Assembly: GCF_016316925.1 (NCBI RefSeq)
Contig: NZ_JAEEGB010000005.1
Location: 62,001-126,000, forward strand
Length of the DNA: 64,000 nt
Origin: Clostridium aciditolerans
Lineage (GTDB): Bacteria > Bacillota > Clostridia > Clostridiales > Clostridiaceae
Reading direction: 5' to 3'
A model generated the notes under the pieces. It saw nothing but the letters and a program-made list of their open reading frames with translations, was not told the origin of the DNA and made no database searches. The translations under genes and the position numbers were made by a program. The stretch's first letter is position 1. Each line of letters starts with the position of its first letter. Positions 53,798 to 63,001 of this stretch are shown piece by piece.

Positions 53798-53865
53798 ATT
53801 GACTTTTTGCAAGTCAATTAGTCAAATTGCATTTAGTTGATATATACATAACTTTCCTTTATAAT
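53798..53865 (+). promoter_or_regulatory. Promoter and upstream palindrome of the large HTH gene
   Basis: TTGATA (53837-53842), a 17-base spacer and a perfect TATAAT (53860-53865) lie 47 bases before the start. Just upstream, ATTGACTT-N5-AAGTCAAT (53798-53818) is a perfect palindrome and a candidate operator, possibly for autoregulation. Confidence 0.6.
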
Positions 53866-53912
53866 TAATAAAAAACGTCTTCTCTTACAAAATAATTCGT
53901 AAAGGTGATTTT

Positions 53913-55550
53913 ATGCAGAATAGTTGGGACTTTGGTATGTGTATCTCTACATTACTTAATATTTTAGACATTAGCAGTAATAAATTAGCTAAAGCTATCA
54001 ATGTAGATCCTTCTTTAATAAGTAGATGGAAGACAGGTAAAAGAAAAGTATCCCATGAATCTAATCATTTGAAAGCAATGGCAGATTACTTTTCCAGTAA
54101 AATTCTTAATGACTATCAAAAAACAAACCTTATAAATATAATAAGTAAGTTTAATTTGCCAATTAGTATAGAATGCTCTAGCAATATAAAAGAATACATA
54201 CACATTCTTCTGATTTTATCCCTACAAAGTTCAAAGAATGAACAGATCAAAAATAACAATTTAAGAACTTCTAATATAAATTATATGGCAAATCAAGACT
54301 TTGTCGTTAATAATTCCCACACCAAAAATATTTGTTATCCAAGCCATACGATAGATAACAAATCTGCATGCTTACAACAATGCTCTTTTACTGAGACTGG
54401 ATATATTAGCAATTTTGAAATGATAATAGGTCACAGCAATGTAATAAATGCTGGAATAAATCTTTTAAAATCTCTTCCTAAGAAGCCTGATTACATAAAG
54501 GAACCTATTTTAATAACATTTCTAACTGAATTAGACTCATTTTCTAATTTTGAAAGTACAAGTCTTGAATGGCATAATGCCCTATTAGAGACACAAGCAA
54601 AGGGTTGGTCTATTAATAAACTTATGAACATAAATGAGAATATAAATAGAAATATGAAAATAATAAATGAATTTCTAGTAAACATAATGTCTAAAAAATA
54701 TCATCCCTATCATTTAAATAAATATGATTCTATAATAAAGCTTAGAGAATTTATTATGATTCCTTCAATTGGTATTTTAGTATGTTTGTGCAGTGAAAAT
54801 GCTGATAGAATTGACTCTGCTTTTCTTATTAGAGATGAACAAGCATTAAGTGCTTTAAAAGGTGCCCTTGACCTTTGTATTAATTATACCAAACCTTTGA
54901 TAACTAATAGATTTGCTGAACAAAATATTGGTTTGTTAACTGAAATTGCAAATTACGAGGAGTTAAGCGGTGACAGATTCACCTTTAATTTCTCTTTAAA
55001 TTATATAATGATTCCATTAGAACTTGTAGAAAAGTTTTCATTCTCAACTAAAGAGAAAATGTCCGATAAGAAGATTTTTAAAAGAGATTATCAATATAAA
55101 AGAATGAAAAAAGCTTTCGATAAGCAAATTAAAAATTACAAGTTTCTTGACATATATTCAAAAGTCTTTATTGAAAATCTTATTAAACTCAGCAAAAGTC
55201 CTTTAACTCAAATTGAACCTTCTCATATACTTAAGCTTTTTGAAAACATTATATATATGTTAAAAAGATATGATAACTACAACATTGGATTGTTAGATAG
55301 TTCTAACCTAAGAACCTTAAGTAATTTTTCATGTATGATAAAGGATTCAAATGTTATACTTACCAATTATTCTGATAGAAATAAAAGGATTATCAATAAA
55401 TCCTGGGTATCAATTTCTGAGCCTAATATAGTAAACACTTTTAAAAACTATTTTGAAGACTTATGGGATCAGATTGCTCCAATAAATAAAGAAAAAGAAT
55501 CCGTCATTTCATGGTTTGAGTCTCAAATGAAGGGACTAAATAATCTATAA
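53913..55550 (+). CDS. Large helix-turn-helix protein of unknown function
   Basis: 545 residues. Residues about 8-65 form a Cro/C1-type helix-turn-helix (LDISSNKLAKAINVDPSLIS, RWKTGKRKVSHESNHLKAMA). The remaining 480 residues are mostly helical, Asn/Lys/Ile-rich and unrecognised (SNFEMIIGHSNVINAGINLL, ESTSLEWHNALLETQAKGWS). The size and C-terminal region suggest a ligand- or partner-binding regulator rather than a simple repressor. ATG follows AAAGGTGATTTT. It is monocistronic with a strong terminator. Confidence 0.8.
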   Translation: MQNSWDFGMCISTLLNILDISSNKLAKAINVDPSLISRWKTGKRKVSHESNHLKAMADYFSSKILNDYQKTNLINIISKFNLPISIECSSNIKEYIHILLILSLQSSKNEQIKNNNLRTSNINYMANQDFVVNNSHTKNICYPSHTIDNKSACLQQCSFTETGYISNFEMIIGHSNVINAGINLLKSLPKKPDYIKEPILITFLTELDSFSNFESTSLEWHNALLETQAKGWSINKLMNINENINRNMKIINEFLVNIMSKKYHPYHLNKYDSIIKLREFIMIPSIGILVCLCSENADRIDSAFLIRDEQALSALKGALDLCINYTKPLITNRFAEQNIGLLTEIANYEELSGDRFTFNFSLNYIMIPLELVEKFSFSTKEKMSDKKIFKRDYQYKRMKKAFDKQIKNYKFLDIYSKVFIENLIKLSKSPLTQIEPSHILKLFENIIYMLKRYDNYNIGLLDSSNLRTLSNFSCMIKDSNVILTNYSDRNKRIINKSWVSISEPNIVNTFKNYFEDLWDQIAPINKEKESVISWFESQMKGLNNL

Positions 55551-55564
55551 AATTTTATCAAAAT

Positions 55565-55595
55565 AAGGTCGTATGAAGTTTTTCAATACGACCTT
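55565..55595 (+). terminator. Terminator after the large HTH gene
   Basis: AAGGTCGTAT (55565-55574) pairs perfectly with ATACGACCTT (55586-55595) around an 11-base loop, followed by TGATTTTT. Confidence 0.85.
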
Positions 55596-55685
55596 TGATT
55601 TTTAAATAAAAACATTTTATTTTTATCCTAAAAAATGAACTTTTACCACAGGTTAATACTCTTATATATAGAATTGAGGTGCTAA

Positions 55686-56201
55686 ATGGATATAGAAGTT
55701 TTAATCAAAAAGGCAAAACAAGGTGATAAAGAAGCTTTAGTGCAGCTTATAATGGCCCAAAAGAAGGGTTTTTATAAACTTGCTTATTTATATATGAAAA
55801 ATGAAGAAGATGCTTTAGATGCCCTGCAGGACACTATTGTAATCTTGTATGAAAATATACACAAACTAAAGAATCATGATGCTTTTTACAGCTGGAGCAA
55901 AACCATTTTAGTAAACTGCTGTAAAAAACTTTTGAGAGAAAATAAAAAAATAGTTCCCTTAGCTTCTGTTAAAGAAGAATCTTATGAGGAAGGTTTTGAT
56001 AAAAAAAATGAACAAATTATATTACAGAAGCATTTATCAAATCTAAAAGAAAAGTATCAAGAGGTAATTAAGCTTCATTATTTCTTAGATTTAGATAATG
56101 AAACCATAGCAAAAATACTTAATATACCTGTCGGAACAGTAAAATCTCGTATATTTAATGGTATTAAAAAACTGAAAGAGAGCTTGAGAGGTGAAGAATA
56201 G
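55686..56201 (+). CDS. ECF-type RNA polymerase sigma factor
   Basis: 171 residues. Sigma region 2 is at about 10-80 (YLYMKNEEDALDALQDTIVI) and region 4 at about 115-165 (YQEVIKLHYFLDLDNETIAK, ILNIPVGTVKSRIFNGIKKL). ATG follows GAGGTG. Its stop codon overlaps the GTG start of the DUF4179 gene by one base (TAGTG), the tight coupling expected of a sigma factor and its membrane anti-sigma or sensor. Confidence 0.95.
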   Translation: MDIEVLIKKAKQGDKEALVQLIMAQKKGFYKLAYLYMKNEEDALDALQDTIVILYENIHKLKNHDAFYSWSKTILVNCCKKLLRENKKIVPLASVKEESYEEGFDKKNEQIILQKHLSNLKEKYQEVIKLHYFLDLDNETIAKILNIPVGTVKSRIFNGIKKLKESLRGEE

Positions 56202-57502
56202 TGGATAATATTGAAAACTTATTGAGTAAAAATAAACTAGAACTTGATGAACTAGAAGTTCCTGAAGCTTTAGAAAACAAATTAAGAACTGCACTTGATG
56301 GTAAGAATAAAAAAATAAGAATTAGTAGAAGTTTTAAAATAAAAGCAGCCGCTATTTTTATTTGTTTAATATTAATAGGATACAATTTTAATACTTTAGG
56401 TTTTTATACTGAAAAACTTACAGGCTATGATAAATTAATGGATGCAAACTTAAAAAAGCTAAATGAGCTAGGAAAAGGTCAAACTATAGGTAAGAGCTTC
56501 ACCTTTAAAAATGGTTTAACCTTTACTTTAGATGGAATAATGCTAGATGATAATAAATTTTTAGCCTTTTATACACTAAGAAACCATAAAGGAGATATTG
56601 AAAATGCATCAATTGATCCCGCTCTTATAGACTTAAAGGGAAAATTTAAGGATTATACGTCCGATAGTTCTTATGGAAATATCAATGATACAAGAACAGA
56701 AATAAAGTATATTTCTACCTTTGAACCCCCTTATAGATTTGATAAAGATTTAGTTTTAAATGTAGTTTCTAAAAAAAATAATCAAAGTGAAGCTGGCAGA
56801 ATTTCTTTTACATTAGATAAAAACAAAGCTATGGGACACAGTACAAAAAAATTTCTGCATAAAAATATCAAAACAGATGGTACTAATCTTCGTTTTGAAT
56901 ATATTTGTGCTTCTCCTAGTACTACATTAATTAAAGGAAAGGTTGAAAATATAATGGAATTAGCTATGGACAGAATCCGTGGTATTAAATTTTCACCTAG
57001 CAGCTTAGATATAAAATTAATTGCTGATGGAAAAGTTATCGAAACCCAACAGGCTGAACTTGCTTCAAACATTGACGGAGTTACCTTTAAGTATAACTTT
57101 GATCCTTTGCCAAATAATTTCAAAAAGCTTCAAATTCAATTTTCAGCCTTAACCTCTGAGCATATTATAAATAAAAATTTTAAGTTAAAAAAAGATGTGG
57201 AAAATGAAAACATTAATATAGAAGGTAAAAATATAGAAATAAGAAAAATATATGAAGCTAATGGAAATACTTATGTTACATTAGCCTCAGAATCAGACGT
57301 AATTTTAACAAAAGTAAATATGCTAATGGATGGGAAAATAGTGGAACTTAACAAAACAACTTCAGAGAATACTAATAAAAACTCCAATATAAACACTAGA
57401 ACCCTAGAATTTATCGGAACAGGTAATAATTTAGAGCTAAATGTTCAACGTATGCTTTATAGAAAAAATTATAATGAAGTTGTAGATATAATTTCAAATT
57501 AA
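56201..57502 (+). CDS. DUF4179 membrane protein, probable anti-sigma factor
   Basis: 433 residues, GTG start. A short cytoplasmic N-terminus (1-48, acidic: NKLELDELEVPEALENKLRT) would hold the sigma factor, and one TM helix lies at about 48-66 (KAAAIFICLILIGYNF). The extracellular part opens with the DUF4179 domain (GKSFTFKNGLTFTLDGIMLD) and ends with beta-rich sequence. This is the common Firmicutes pairing of ECF sigma with DUF4179; the signal sensed is unknown. A 12-bp inverted repeat (57499-57510 with 57522-57533) follows the stop. Confidence 0.9.
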   Translation: MDNIENLLSKNKLELDELEVPEALENKLRTALDGKNKKIRISRSFKIKAAAIFICLILIGYNFNTLGFYTEKLTGYDKLMDANLKKLNELGKGQTIGKSFTFKNGLTFTLDGIMLDDNKFLAFYTLRNHKGDIENASIDPALIDLKGKFKDYTSDSSYGNINDTRTEIKYISTFEPPYRFDKDLVLNVVSKKNNQSEAGRISFTLDKNKAMGHSTKKFLHKNIKTDGTNLRFEYICASPSTTLIKGKVENIMELAMDRIRGIKFSPSSLDIKLIADGKVIETQQAELASNIDGVTFKYNFDPLPNNFKKLQIQFSALTSEHIINKNFKLKKDVENENINIEGKNIEIRKIYEANGNTYVTLASESDVILTKVNMLMDGKIVELNKTTSENTNKNSNINTRTLEFIGTGNNLELNVQRMLYRKNYNEVVDIISN

Positions 57503-57533
57503 ACTATAGTATAATTTAACTACTATAGTTTAA
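57499..57533 (+). terminator. Inverted repeat between DUF4179 and XdhC-like genes
   Basis: A perfect 12-base inverted repeat (57499-57510 with 57522-57533) begins at the DUF4179 stop codon and ends next to the GGGGG ribosome site of the next gene. There is no T tract, so it may act as a weak terminator or translation-control hairpin. Confidence 0.45.
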
Positions 57534-57548
57534 CGGGGGAAAAATAAT

Positions 57549-58640
57549 ATGGAAACAAATATCTATAAAAACTTGCTAGAGAAAATTAATAATGGAAAAA
57601 GAGCAGTTGTAGTTACAACATTAGATAACATTCATAATGATATAAGCTCTTCTCAAAACAAAATTCTTTTTACACAAGAAAGTCTAATTGAATACGGTAA
57701 AACATCTAATTTTGATGAAATAATCTATGAAAAAGCTAAATACGCTTTAGAAACTGGTAATCTTCAATTTATTAAAGTTTCTGAGGAAAAAACATATTTA
57801 ATTGAACCCTATTTTCCTGAACCTAATTTAATAGTTTTAGGTGGTGGGCATATTGCTAAACCTTTAGTTGAATTTGGTGCTAAAGCAGGATTTTCAGTTA
57901 CTGTTATTGATGATAGACCGTCCTTTGCAAATAAACAGAGGTTCCCTGATGCTGAAAATGTAATTTGTGAAAGCTTTGAAAAGTGCTTTGATCTCATTAA
58001 CTTAAACGAGTCTTCTTTTGTTGTTATTGTAACTAGAGGTCATAGACATGACATGGATTGTCTTAGACAAACATTAAAGTACAATACTTCCTATGTTGGA
58101 ATGATCGGTTCAAAGCGCCGCGTTAGAGGTGTTATGGATCAATTGCTAAGTGAAGGTTATTCTGAGGAAAAACTAAATAAAGTTAATGCCCCTATAGGCC
58201 TTGAGATTGGCGCAGTTACACCTGAGGAAATAGCCTTTTCCATTATATCTCAAGTTATTCAATATAGAAGACTTGTTGACAGAAGCACAGGCCTTATGAA
58301 AACTTCAAAAACCAACTGGCCTGAGTTTGACAGAGATGTATTAACAAAGCTTAGCAAAGAGGAAAATACATCAAAGGCAGTGATCACAATTGTTTCTGCT
58401 AAAGGCTCTGTACCAAGAAAAGAAGGAGCAAAAATGCTTATAGGTTCTCAAGGTGAGATTTTAGGTAGCATTGGAGGCGGCTGCAGCGAAGGGGAAGTAA
58501 TAAATACTGCTCGTTATATGCTTAGAAACAATATTGCATATCAAACTGAAAAAATAGATATGACAGGGGATGTTGCAGAAGAAGCAGGCATGGTATGTGG
58601 CGGAATTATGAATGTAGTTATAGAGCGTTTTGATTTTTAA
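57549..58640 (+). CDS. XdhC/CoxI-family protein with an internal Rossmann domain
   Basis: 363 residues. The N-terminal about 1-90 looks like a degenerate CoxI-type domain. Residues 92-240 form the XdhC Rossmann domain (NLIVLGGGHIAKPLVEFGAK, VIVTRGHRHDMDCL, YVGMIGSKRRVRGV). The intact CoxI domain comes last, at 270-355 (SAKGSVPRKEGAKMLIGSQG, SIGGGCSEGEVI). Canonical XdhC has CoxI first, then Rossmann. XdhC proteins deliver sulfurated molybdenum cofactor to hydroxylases, but no such enzyme is encoded here. ATG follows GGGGGAAAAATA. Confidence 0.85.
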   Translation: METNIYKNLLEKINNGKRAVVVTTLDNIHNDISSSQNKILFTQESLIEYGKTSNFDEIIYEKAKYALETGNLQFIKVSEEKTYLIEPYFPEPNLIVLGGGHIAKPLVEFGAKAGFSVTVIDDRPSFANKQRFPDAENVICESFEKCFDLINLNESSFVVIVTRGHRHDMDCLRQTLKYNTSYVGMIGSKRRVRGVMDQLLSEGYSEEKLNKVNAPIGLEIGAVTPEEIAFSIISQVIQYRRLVDRSTGLMKTSKTNWPEFDRDVLTKLSKEENTSKAVITIVSAKGSVPRKEGAKMLIGSQGEILGSIGGGCSEGEVINTARYMLRNNIAYQTEKIDMTGDVAEEAGMVCGGIMNVVIERFDF

Positions 58641-58712
58641 AGCACCATAGGGGTACTAGACCGAAAGCTAGTTTCACTATACAAGCTACAAATATTTAAT
58701 ATTATTGAAAAT

Positions 58713-58747
58713 AAAAACTCATCATATTAGCTTAATGATGAGTTTTT
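58713..58747. terminator. Strong bidirectional terminator
   Basis: A perfect 13-bp stem (58713-58725 with 58735-58747), with A runs on the left and T runs on the right, lies between the XdhC gene and the end of eutQ. It closes the eut operon on the minus strand. Confidence 0.9.
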
Positions 58748-58758
58748 ATTTATTAGTT

Positions 58759-59211
58759 TTATTCTGTCTCTGCCCAGTTTGCTGGATAAGTTACATACAT
58801 AAATCTAGCATAATTTGGAACGGTAAAATGAATTGATGAATTTTTAGGAATGAAAATTATATCTCCTTTGTTTCCAACAACTTTTCTTCCATCTATGTCT
58901 ATTTCTAATGTTCCATCTATTATATAATCTACTTCGTCATATTTTAAGGTCCATGCAAAGCTTGTTTCTTCCATCTCCATTATTCCGCAGCCAAGTCTTG
59001 GACTTTCTTCAAGTGTTAAAACATCTTTTAATAAAACTTTGTCTCCTTCTTTTCCTGTATCAAACTTTTCTGGTTTTACAGTACTTGTTTTAATAGACAT
59101 AATCCCACTAGCATCTCTATGTTTTTCAAACTCTGGAGTAGTTTGTCCTAACTTTTCATTTATAATTTTTCTTATTATTTCTTCAATTACTTGTGCATTT
59201 ATATTTTCCAT
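58759..59211 (-). CDS. eutQ: Ethanolamine utilization protein EutQ
   Basis: 150 residues. The C-terminal cupin fold has LGCGIMEMEETSFAWTLKYD, VDYIIDGTLEIDIDGRKVVG and GDIIFIPKNSSIHFTVPNYA. EutQ has been described as an acetate kinase-like protein of the ethanolamine microcompartment. It is shorter than enteric EutQ (about 230), lacking part of the N-terminus. It is the last gene of the eut operon, followed by a strong terminator. Confidence 0.93.
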   Translation of the reverse strand: MENINAQVIEEIIRKIINEKLGQTTPEFEKHRDASGIMSIKTSTVKPEKFDTGKEGDKVLLKDVLTLEESPRLGCGIMEMEETSFAWTLKYDEVDYIIDGTLEIDIDGRKVVGNKGDIIFIPKNSSIHFTVPNYARFMYVTYPANWAETE

Positions 59212-59271
59212 TGTTATCTCTCCTTCTTATATAATCTTCAATTTTTATATATAATTAGTTTTATATTAAGT

Positions 59272-60387
59272 TTAAGCGTTACTTTCAGTAGCTAAATTGT
59301 CTAATTTAGCTGTTGCTGCTTTAGGTGCAATGAGGCAAGCTACTACTATTGCTGTAGCTCCTCCAACTAATTTACCAACTATCATTGCTGTTATCATGTC
59401 TCTGTTAACCCCTGCTGCAAAGCCTAAGTGGTCTCCAAATACAAAGGCAGCACTTACTGCAAAAGCAACGTTTATGATTTTTCCTCTTTCGTCCATATCT
59501 TTCATCATTCCAAACATAGGGATATTATTAGCAAGTGTAGCTATCATACCTGCTGCCGCTACTTCCCCCATACCTAGCAATGAACCAAGCTTCATTAATG
59601 GTTTTGAGAATACTTTTGTTATAAAGTGAACTAGTGGATATGCTCCTGCAAGAACTATTGTTATGTCTCCAACAATTTTGATTCCTGTGCTAATTGGAGC
59701 CATTCCTGGGATAACAACTATTCCAGTAAGTGTTTCAATAATTATTGCTGCAAGTCCGATTGTTATAATAGCGGTAACAAATTTTCCGAAGTAAGTAAAT
59801 CCCTTTATCATTTTTTCTTGTGCAAATTTTAATCCTAATGCTATTAATATTGCAAATATTATAATTGGAGTTAAGTTTTTTAATATAACTATTGGTGATA
59901 ATCCTGCTACCAATCCACCTACAAAACATCCTATTGGGATTGTAATCATTCCAGCTAGAACTCCCTTAGCTAAATATTTCTGATCTTTTTTTTCTATTAT
60001 TCCAAGAGCTACTGGAATAGTAAATACTATTGTAGGTCCCATCATTCCACCTAATACTAACCCTGCAAAAGGAGCTATACTTTTATCTACTGCAAGTTGC
60101 TGTGCTAACTGATATCCACCCATATCACATGCAAGCAATGTAGTTGCGAACATTGATGGATCTGCACCAAGTGCTGTATATACTGGAACTACTATTGGTT
60201 TTAAAACATTAGCTAAAACTGGTGAAAGTGATATAATTCCGACCATGGCAAGAGTTAAGGATCCCATAGCCATAACTCCTTCTTCAAACTTTTCACCGTA
60301 TCCAAATTTGTTTCCCAGAATCTTATCTATTACACCTACTACCATGAATATTACCATGATATATATTATAATTTCATTTATACTCAT
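59272..60387 (-). CDS. eutH: Ethanolamine transporter EutH
   Basis: 371 residues with about ten hydrophobic helices. Characteristic stretches are FATTLLACDMGGYQLAQQLA, VLGGMMGPTIVFTIPVALGI and ATLANNIPMFGMMKDMDERG. EutH imports ethanolamine at low concentration or pH. It lies between eutN and eutQ in the minus-strand operon. Confidence 0.95.
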   Translation of the reverse strand: MSINEIIIYIMVIFMVVGVIDKILGNKFGYGEKFEEGVMAMGSLTLAMVGIISLSPVLANVLKPIVVPVYTALGADPSMFATTLLACDMGGYQLAQQLAVDKSIAPFAGLVLGGMMGPTIVFTIPVALGIIEKKDQKYLAKGVLAGMITIPIGCFVGGLVAGLSPIVILKNLTPIIIFAILIALGLKFAQEKMIKGFTYFGKFVTAIITIGLAAIIIETLTGIVVIPGMAPISTGIKIVGDITIVLAGAYPLVHFITKVFSKPLMKLGSLLGMGEVAAAGMIATLANNIPMFGMMKDMDERGKIINVAFAVSAAFVFGDHLGFAAGVNRDMITAMIVGKLVGGATAIVVACLIAPKAATAKLDNLATESNA

Positions 60388-60467
60388 ATAGCCTATCCTC
60401 TCTTCATCTTAGATTTTACAATGACTTGTTATTTTCTTTCATATGTCTTAGGAGATGGAATTATAGT

Positions 60468-60737
60468 TTAATCTTGTAGTTCTAGTGAATCAACAATACC
60501 AACGATAGTTGCATCTACTGGTGCTTTTCTCTCCCCTAAAGTTACTCTAGCAGAGCTTCCAGATGCAATTAGCACTTGATCGCTAATTCCTGCTCCAACA
60601 CTATCTACTGCAACTATCATTTTATCAGTTCTTTCCCCTTTATAGTCTAATACCCTAACTACTAAAAACTTAAACCCACTAAGATTTTCATCTTTCCTTG
60701 TAGCCCATAAGTTACCTATCACTTCTCCAACTATCAT
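60468..60737 (-). CDS. eutN: Microcompartment vertex protein EutN (CcmL family)
   Basis: 89 residues, the full length of the pentameric vertex family. VGEVIGNLWATRKDENLSGF, FLVVRVLDYKGERTDKMIVA and VGAGISDQVLIASGSSARVT are standard. Pentamers cap the corners of the ethanolamine microcompartment shell. Confidence 0.95.
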   Translation of the reverse strand: MIVGEVIGNLWATRKDENLSGFKFLVVRVLDYKGERTDKMIVAVDSVGAGISDQVLIASGSSARVTLGERKAPVDATIVGIVDSLELQD

Positions 60738-60765
60738 TATTCTATCCTTCCTTCTCCTATATTTC

Positions 60766-61485
60766 TTATCCTTTATTTATTTTAAGTCTATTAACTCTGG
60801 CAAAGTCCATAGCTAACGGAGTAATTATAGACTTTTTAGAAACTAGTACTTCTTTAATTCCCTGGTTAAAGATAGTTCTTAATTCAACTTCAGATACTAG
60901 TTTTTTGTTGGTTAAATCTATATAAGTTTCTTTATTCTCTTTAACCTCTACTGTCTCAATATCATTTTTTACTAAAGTTTTGCAGGTAGGTTCCTCTAAA
61001 CAAATAGGTTTATTATTAAGAGATTCTATTAGTTCTTTTAGTCCAACAAACTCTATACCATAGGACATTAATTTATCTTCATATTCCTTAAACATATTAA
61101 AGAATAATCTATTAGAGGTTCCTTCAAACTTTCTATACTCTACACCTTTTTTCATTGAATATAGCTTATTCCCATTAAATATAGCTTGTATGACTACTTT
61201 TTCTTTAATTGAACCTTCTATACCATGAGCTAAATTTGCAAGCTCACCATTTTTTATATTTTGGAGAATTATACCTTCATAGGAACTTAAATCTCCCATA
61301 TTATCTATGCAATCTACTATATAATTGTTTTTTTCTAGTGATAGAGTTAGCTCACTGCATAAAGTTTCTTTATGTTCTAATACCAAAACCTTTTTCTTAG
61401 CAGCCATGTTTTTATCCATCAACATAGTTTTTAGTTTATTTATAACTTCTTTTGTTATAAGCTCAACTAATTGTTCATTGTTCAT
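60766..61485 (-). CDS. Uncharacterised eut-operon protein
   Basis: 239 residues. An amphipathic N-terminal helix (MNNEQLVELITKEVINKLKT) resembles peptides that target cargo to microcompartments. A Rossmann-like middle (KKKVLVLEHKETLCSELTLS) follows, and a C-terminal segment (ITPLAMDFARVNRLKI) resembles the short motif at the EutT N-terminus (VTPSARQYLQDKNIKL). It matches a conserved unnamed protein of Gram-positive eut operons, as far as I recall. Function unknown; association with the microcompartment lumen is inferred. Confidence 0.75.
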   Translation of the reverse strand: MNNEQLVELITKEVINKLKTMLMDKNMAAKKKVLVLEHKETLCSELTLSLEKNNYIVDCIDNMGDLSSYEGIILQNIKNGELANLAHGIEGSIKEKVVIQAIFNGNKLYSMKKGVEYRKFEGTSNRLFFNMFKEYEDKLMSYGIEFVGLKELIESLNNKPICLEEPTCKTLVKNDIETVEVKENKETYIDLTNKKLVSEVELRTIFNQGIKEVLVSKKSIITPLAMDFARVNRLKINKG

Positions 61486-61511
61486 ACTACCTTCCCCTTT
61501 TACTTATGCAA

Positions 61512-62339
61512 TTAACTTTTACAGCAATTAATTGCTATTCCTACTGGAGTAACTAAAAATGGATTAGCAGGCTTAATTGTATCTATGCCTGTTTCTTTCT
61601 TTATTATTTGTTCAATATTTTTCAGACAACAAGTTCCTCCAACTAAGTAAATTTTATCTACATTAAATCCTTTTATATGGGATTTTATAATAGATGCAAT
61701 CTTCTGCACTACAGGAGTTACCATAGGAAAAACTTCATTATAATATTTAGGATCTTTTTTACGCTTCTCTCCCTCTTCAAAAGGTATTCCATAGGCACCT
61801 GCAACTACAAGAGATAGCTGGGTTCCTCCTGTAGCTTCATCCGCAGTATATACAACTTCACCATCTTTAATTATAGAAAGGCCTGTGGTTCCTCCACCTA
61901 CATCTACTACAACACCATTTTCAATTCCAAGCACTGCATTTGCTGCAGTAGGTTCATCTAAGACTGCTACTACTTCCATGCCCGCTCCCTCTACTACATA
62001 GTTATGAGTTTTTACATCTCTTTCATCTGTACCAGGTGGAATAGCTATAGCTGCTTTAGTAAGTTCAACTCCTAATTTTCTTTCAATATTTGCCTTAAGC
62101 TTTCTAACAATGTTTGTAGCTCCTATATAATCAACTACTAGTCCATCCCTTACAACTTGAGCAAACTCCATTTCACAGGCTATTGGTTTTTTGTCTTTAT
62201 CTAAAACAACAACTACGATATAAGCAGTACCAAGATCTACACCTACAAATAAATCTGAGTTTCTATTAACTTTTACAGGATTATTTATAGTTTCTTCCAC
62301 CGCTAGTATAAGCTCATCTACTTTATTGAAATTTTTCAT
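61512..62339 (-). CDS. eutJ: Ethanolamine utilization chaperone-like protein EutJ
   Basis: 275 residues of an actin/Hsp70-like ATPase fold: the phosphate-1 loop VGVDLGTAYIVVVVLD, phosphate-2 GVVVDVGGGTTGLSII, and the adenosine motif YLVGGTCCL. EutJ is thought to act as a chaperone or reactivation factor in the eut system; its exact role is not settled. It lies 14 bases downstream of the phosphotransacylase gene. Confidence 0.93.
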   Translation of the reverse strand: MKNFNKVDELILAVEETINNPVKVNRNSDLFVGVDLGTAYIVVVVLDKDKKPIACEMEFAQVVRDGLVVDYIGATNIVRKLKANIERKLGVELTKAAIAIPPGTDERDVKTHNYVVEGAGMEVVAVLDEPTAANAVLGIENGVVVDVGGGTTGLSIIKDGEVVYTADEATGGTQLSLVVAGAYGIPFEEGEKRKKDPKYYNEVFPMVTPVVQKIASIIKSHIKGFNVDKIYLVGGTCCLKNIEQIIKKETGIDTIKPANPFLVTPVGIAINCCKS

Positions 62340-62352
62340 AGCCTTGCCCTTT

Positions 62353-62988
62353 CTATTTAATTATAGTAGCTTTCATTCCTTTAACAAATCCGCAAGCATT
62401 TGCTTCATCATAATCTAAATGCACTACTGTTTCAAACTTGTCGCTGACCCTTACCACTACATTAGTAAAAATTACTCCTCTTTCTCCAATAATTTTTACA
62501 CTAACCTCTTCATTGTTTGAAACTCCATATTTTTTAGCATCTTCAGGAGTTATATGTATATGTCTTTTAGCAACTATTACTCCCTTGTCAAGCTTTATGG
62601 CTGCATTTTGAGTAGCTATAATTACTGACCCACTATTTTCAATATCGCTGGACATTTTAACTGGTGCTTTTACTCCTATTGATACAGCATCGGTCTTTGA
62701 TAGTTCTATTTGAGTCTCTTCTCTTTCCGGTCCTAAAACTGAAACATTTTGTATAGTTCCCTTAGGTCCTATAATCATAACCTTTTCATCACATAGATAT
62801 TGTCCTGGTTGGGATAGTTCTCTTTTTTTAGTTAACTTATATCCCTTTCCAAATAACATCTCTACAGACTCTTTTGAAAGATGAACATGACGGCCTGAAG
62901 CTTCAACTAATATACCTTCCTCTTCACTTTGTAATCTTTTTACTACTTCATTTACTATATAATTAAGACTTTCTTCCATTGTATTCAC
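62353..62988 (-). CDS. eutD: PduL-type phosphotransacylase of the eut operon
   Basis: 211 residues of two PduL half-barrels. The zinc-binding histidines lie in EASGRHVHLSKE and VAKRHIHITPEDA, with SQPGQYLCDEKV between them. It converts acetyl-CoA to acetyl phosphate inside the microcompartment, recycling CoA. The N-terminal about 20 residues look like an encapsulation helix (EESLNYIVNEVVKRLQ). Enteric EutD is an unrelated Pta-type enzyme, so this is the PduL-type alternative; the symbol follows Gram-positive operon usage. Confidence 0.93.
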   Translation of the reverse strand: MNTMEESLNYIVNEVVKRLQSEEEGILVEASGRHVHLSKESVEMLFGKGYKLTKKRELSQPGQYLCDEKVMIIGPKGTIQNVSVLGPEREETQIELSKTDAVSIGVKAPVKMSSDIENSGSVIIATQNAAIKLDKGVIVAKRHIHITPEDAKKYGVSNNEEVSVKIIGERGVIFTNVVVRVSDKFETVVHLDYDEANACGFVKGMKATIIK

Positions 62989-63001
62989 TAAATTTCACCT
63001 C

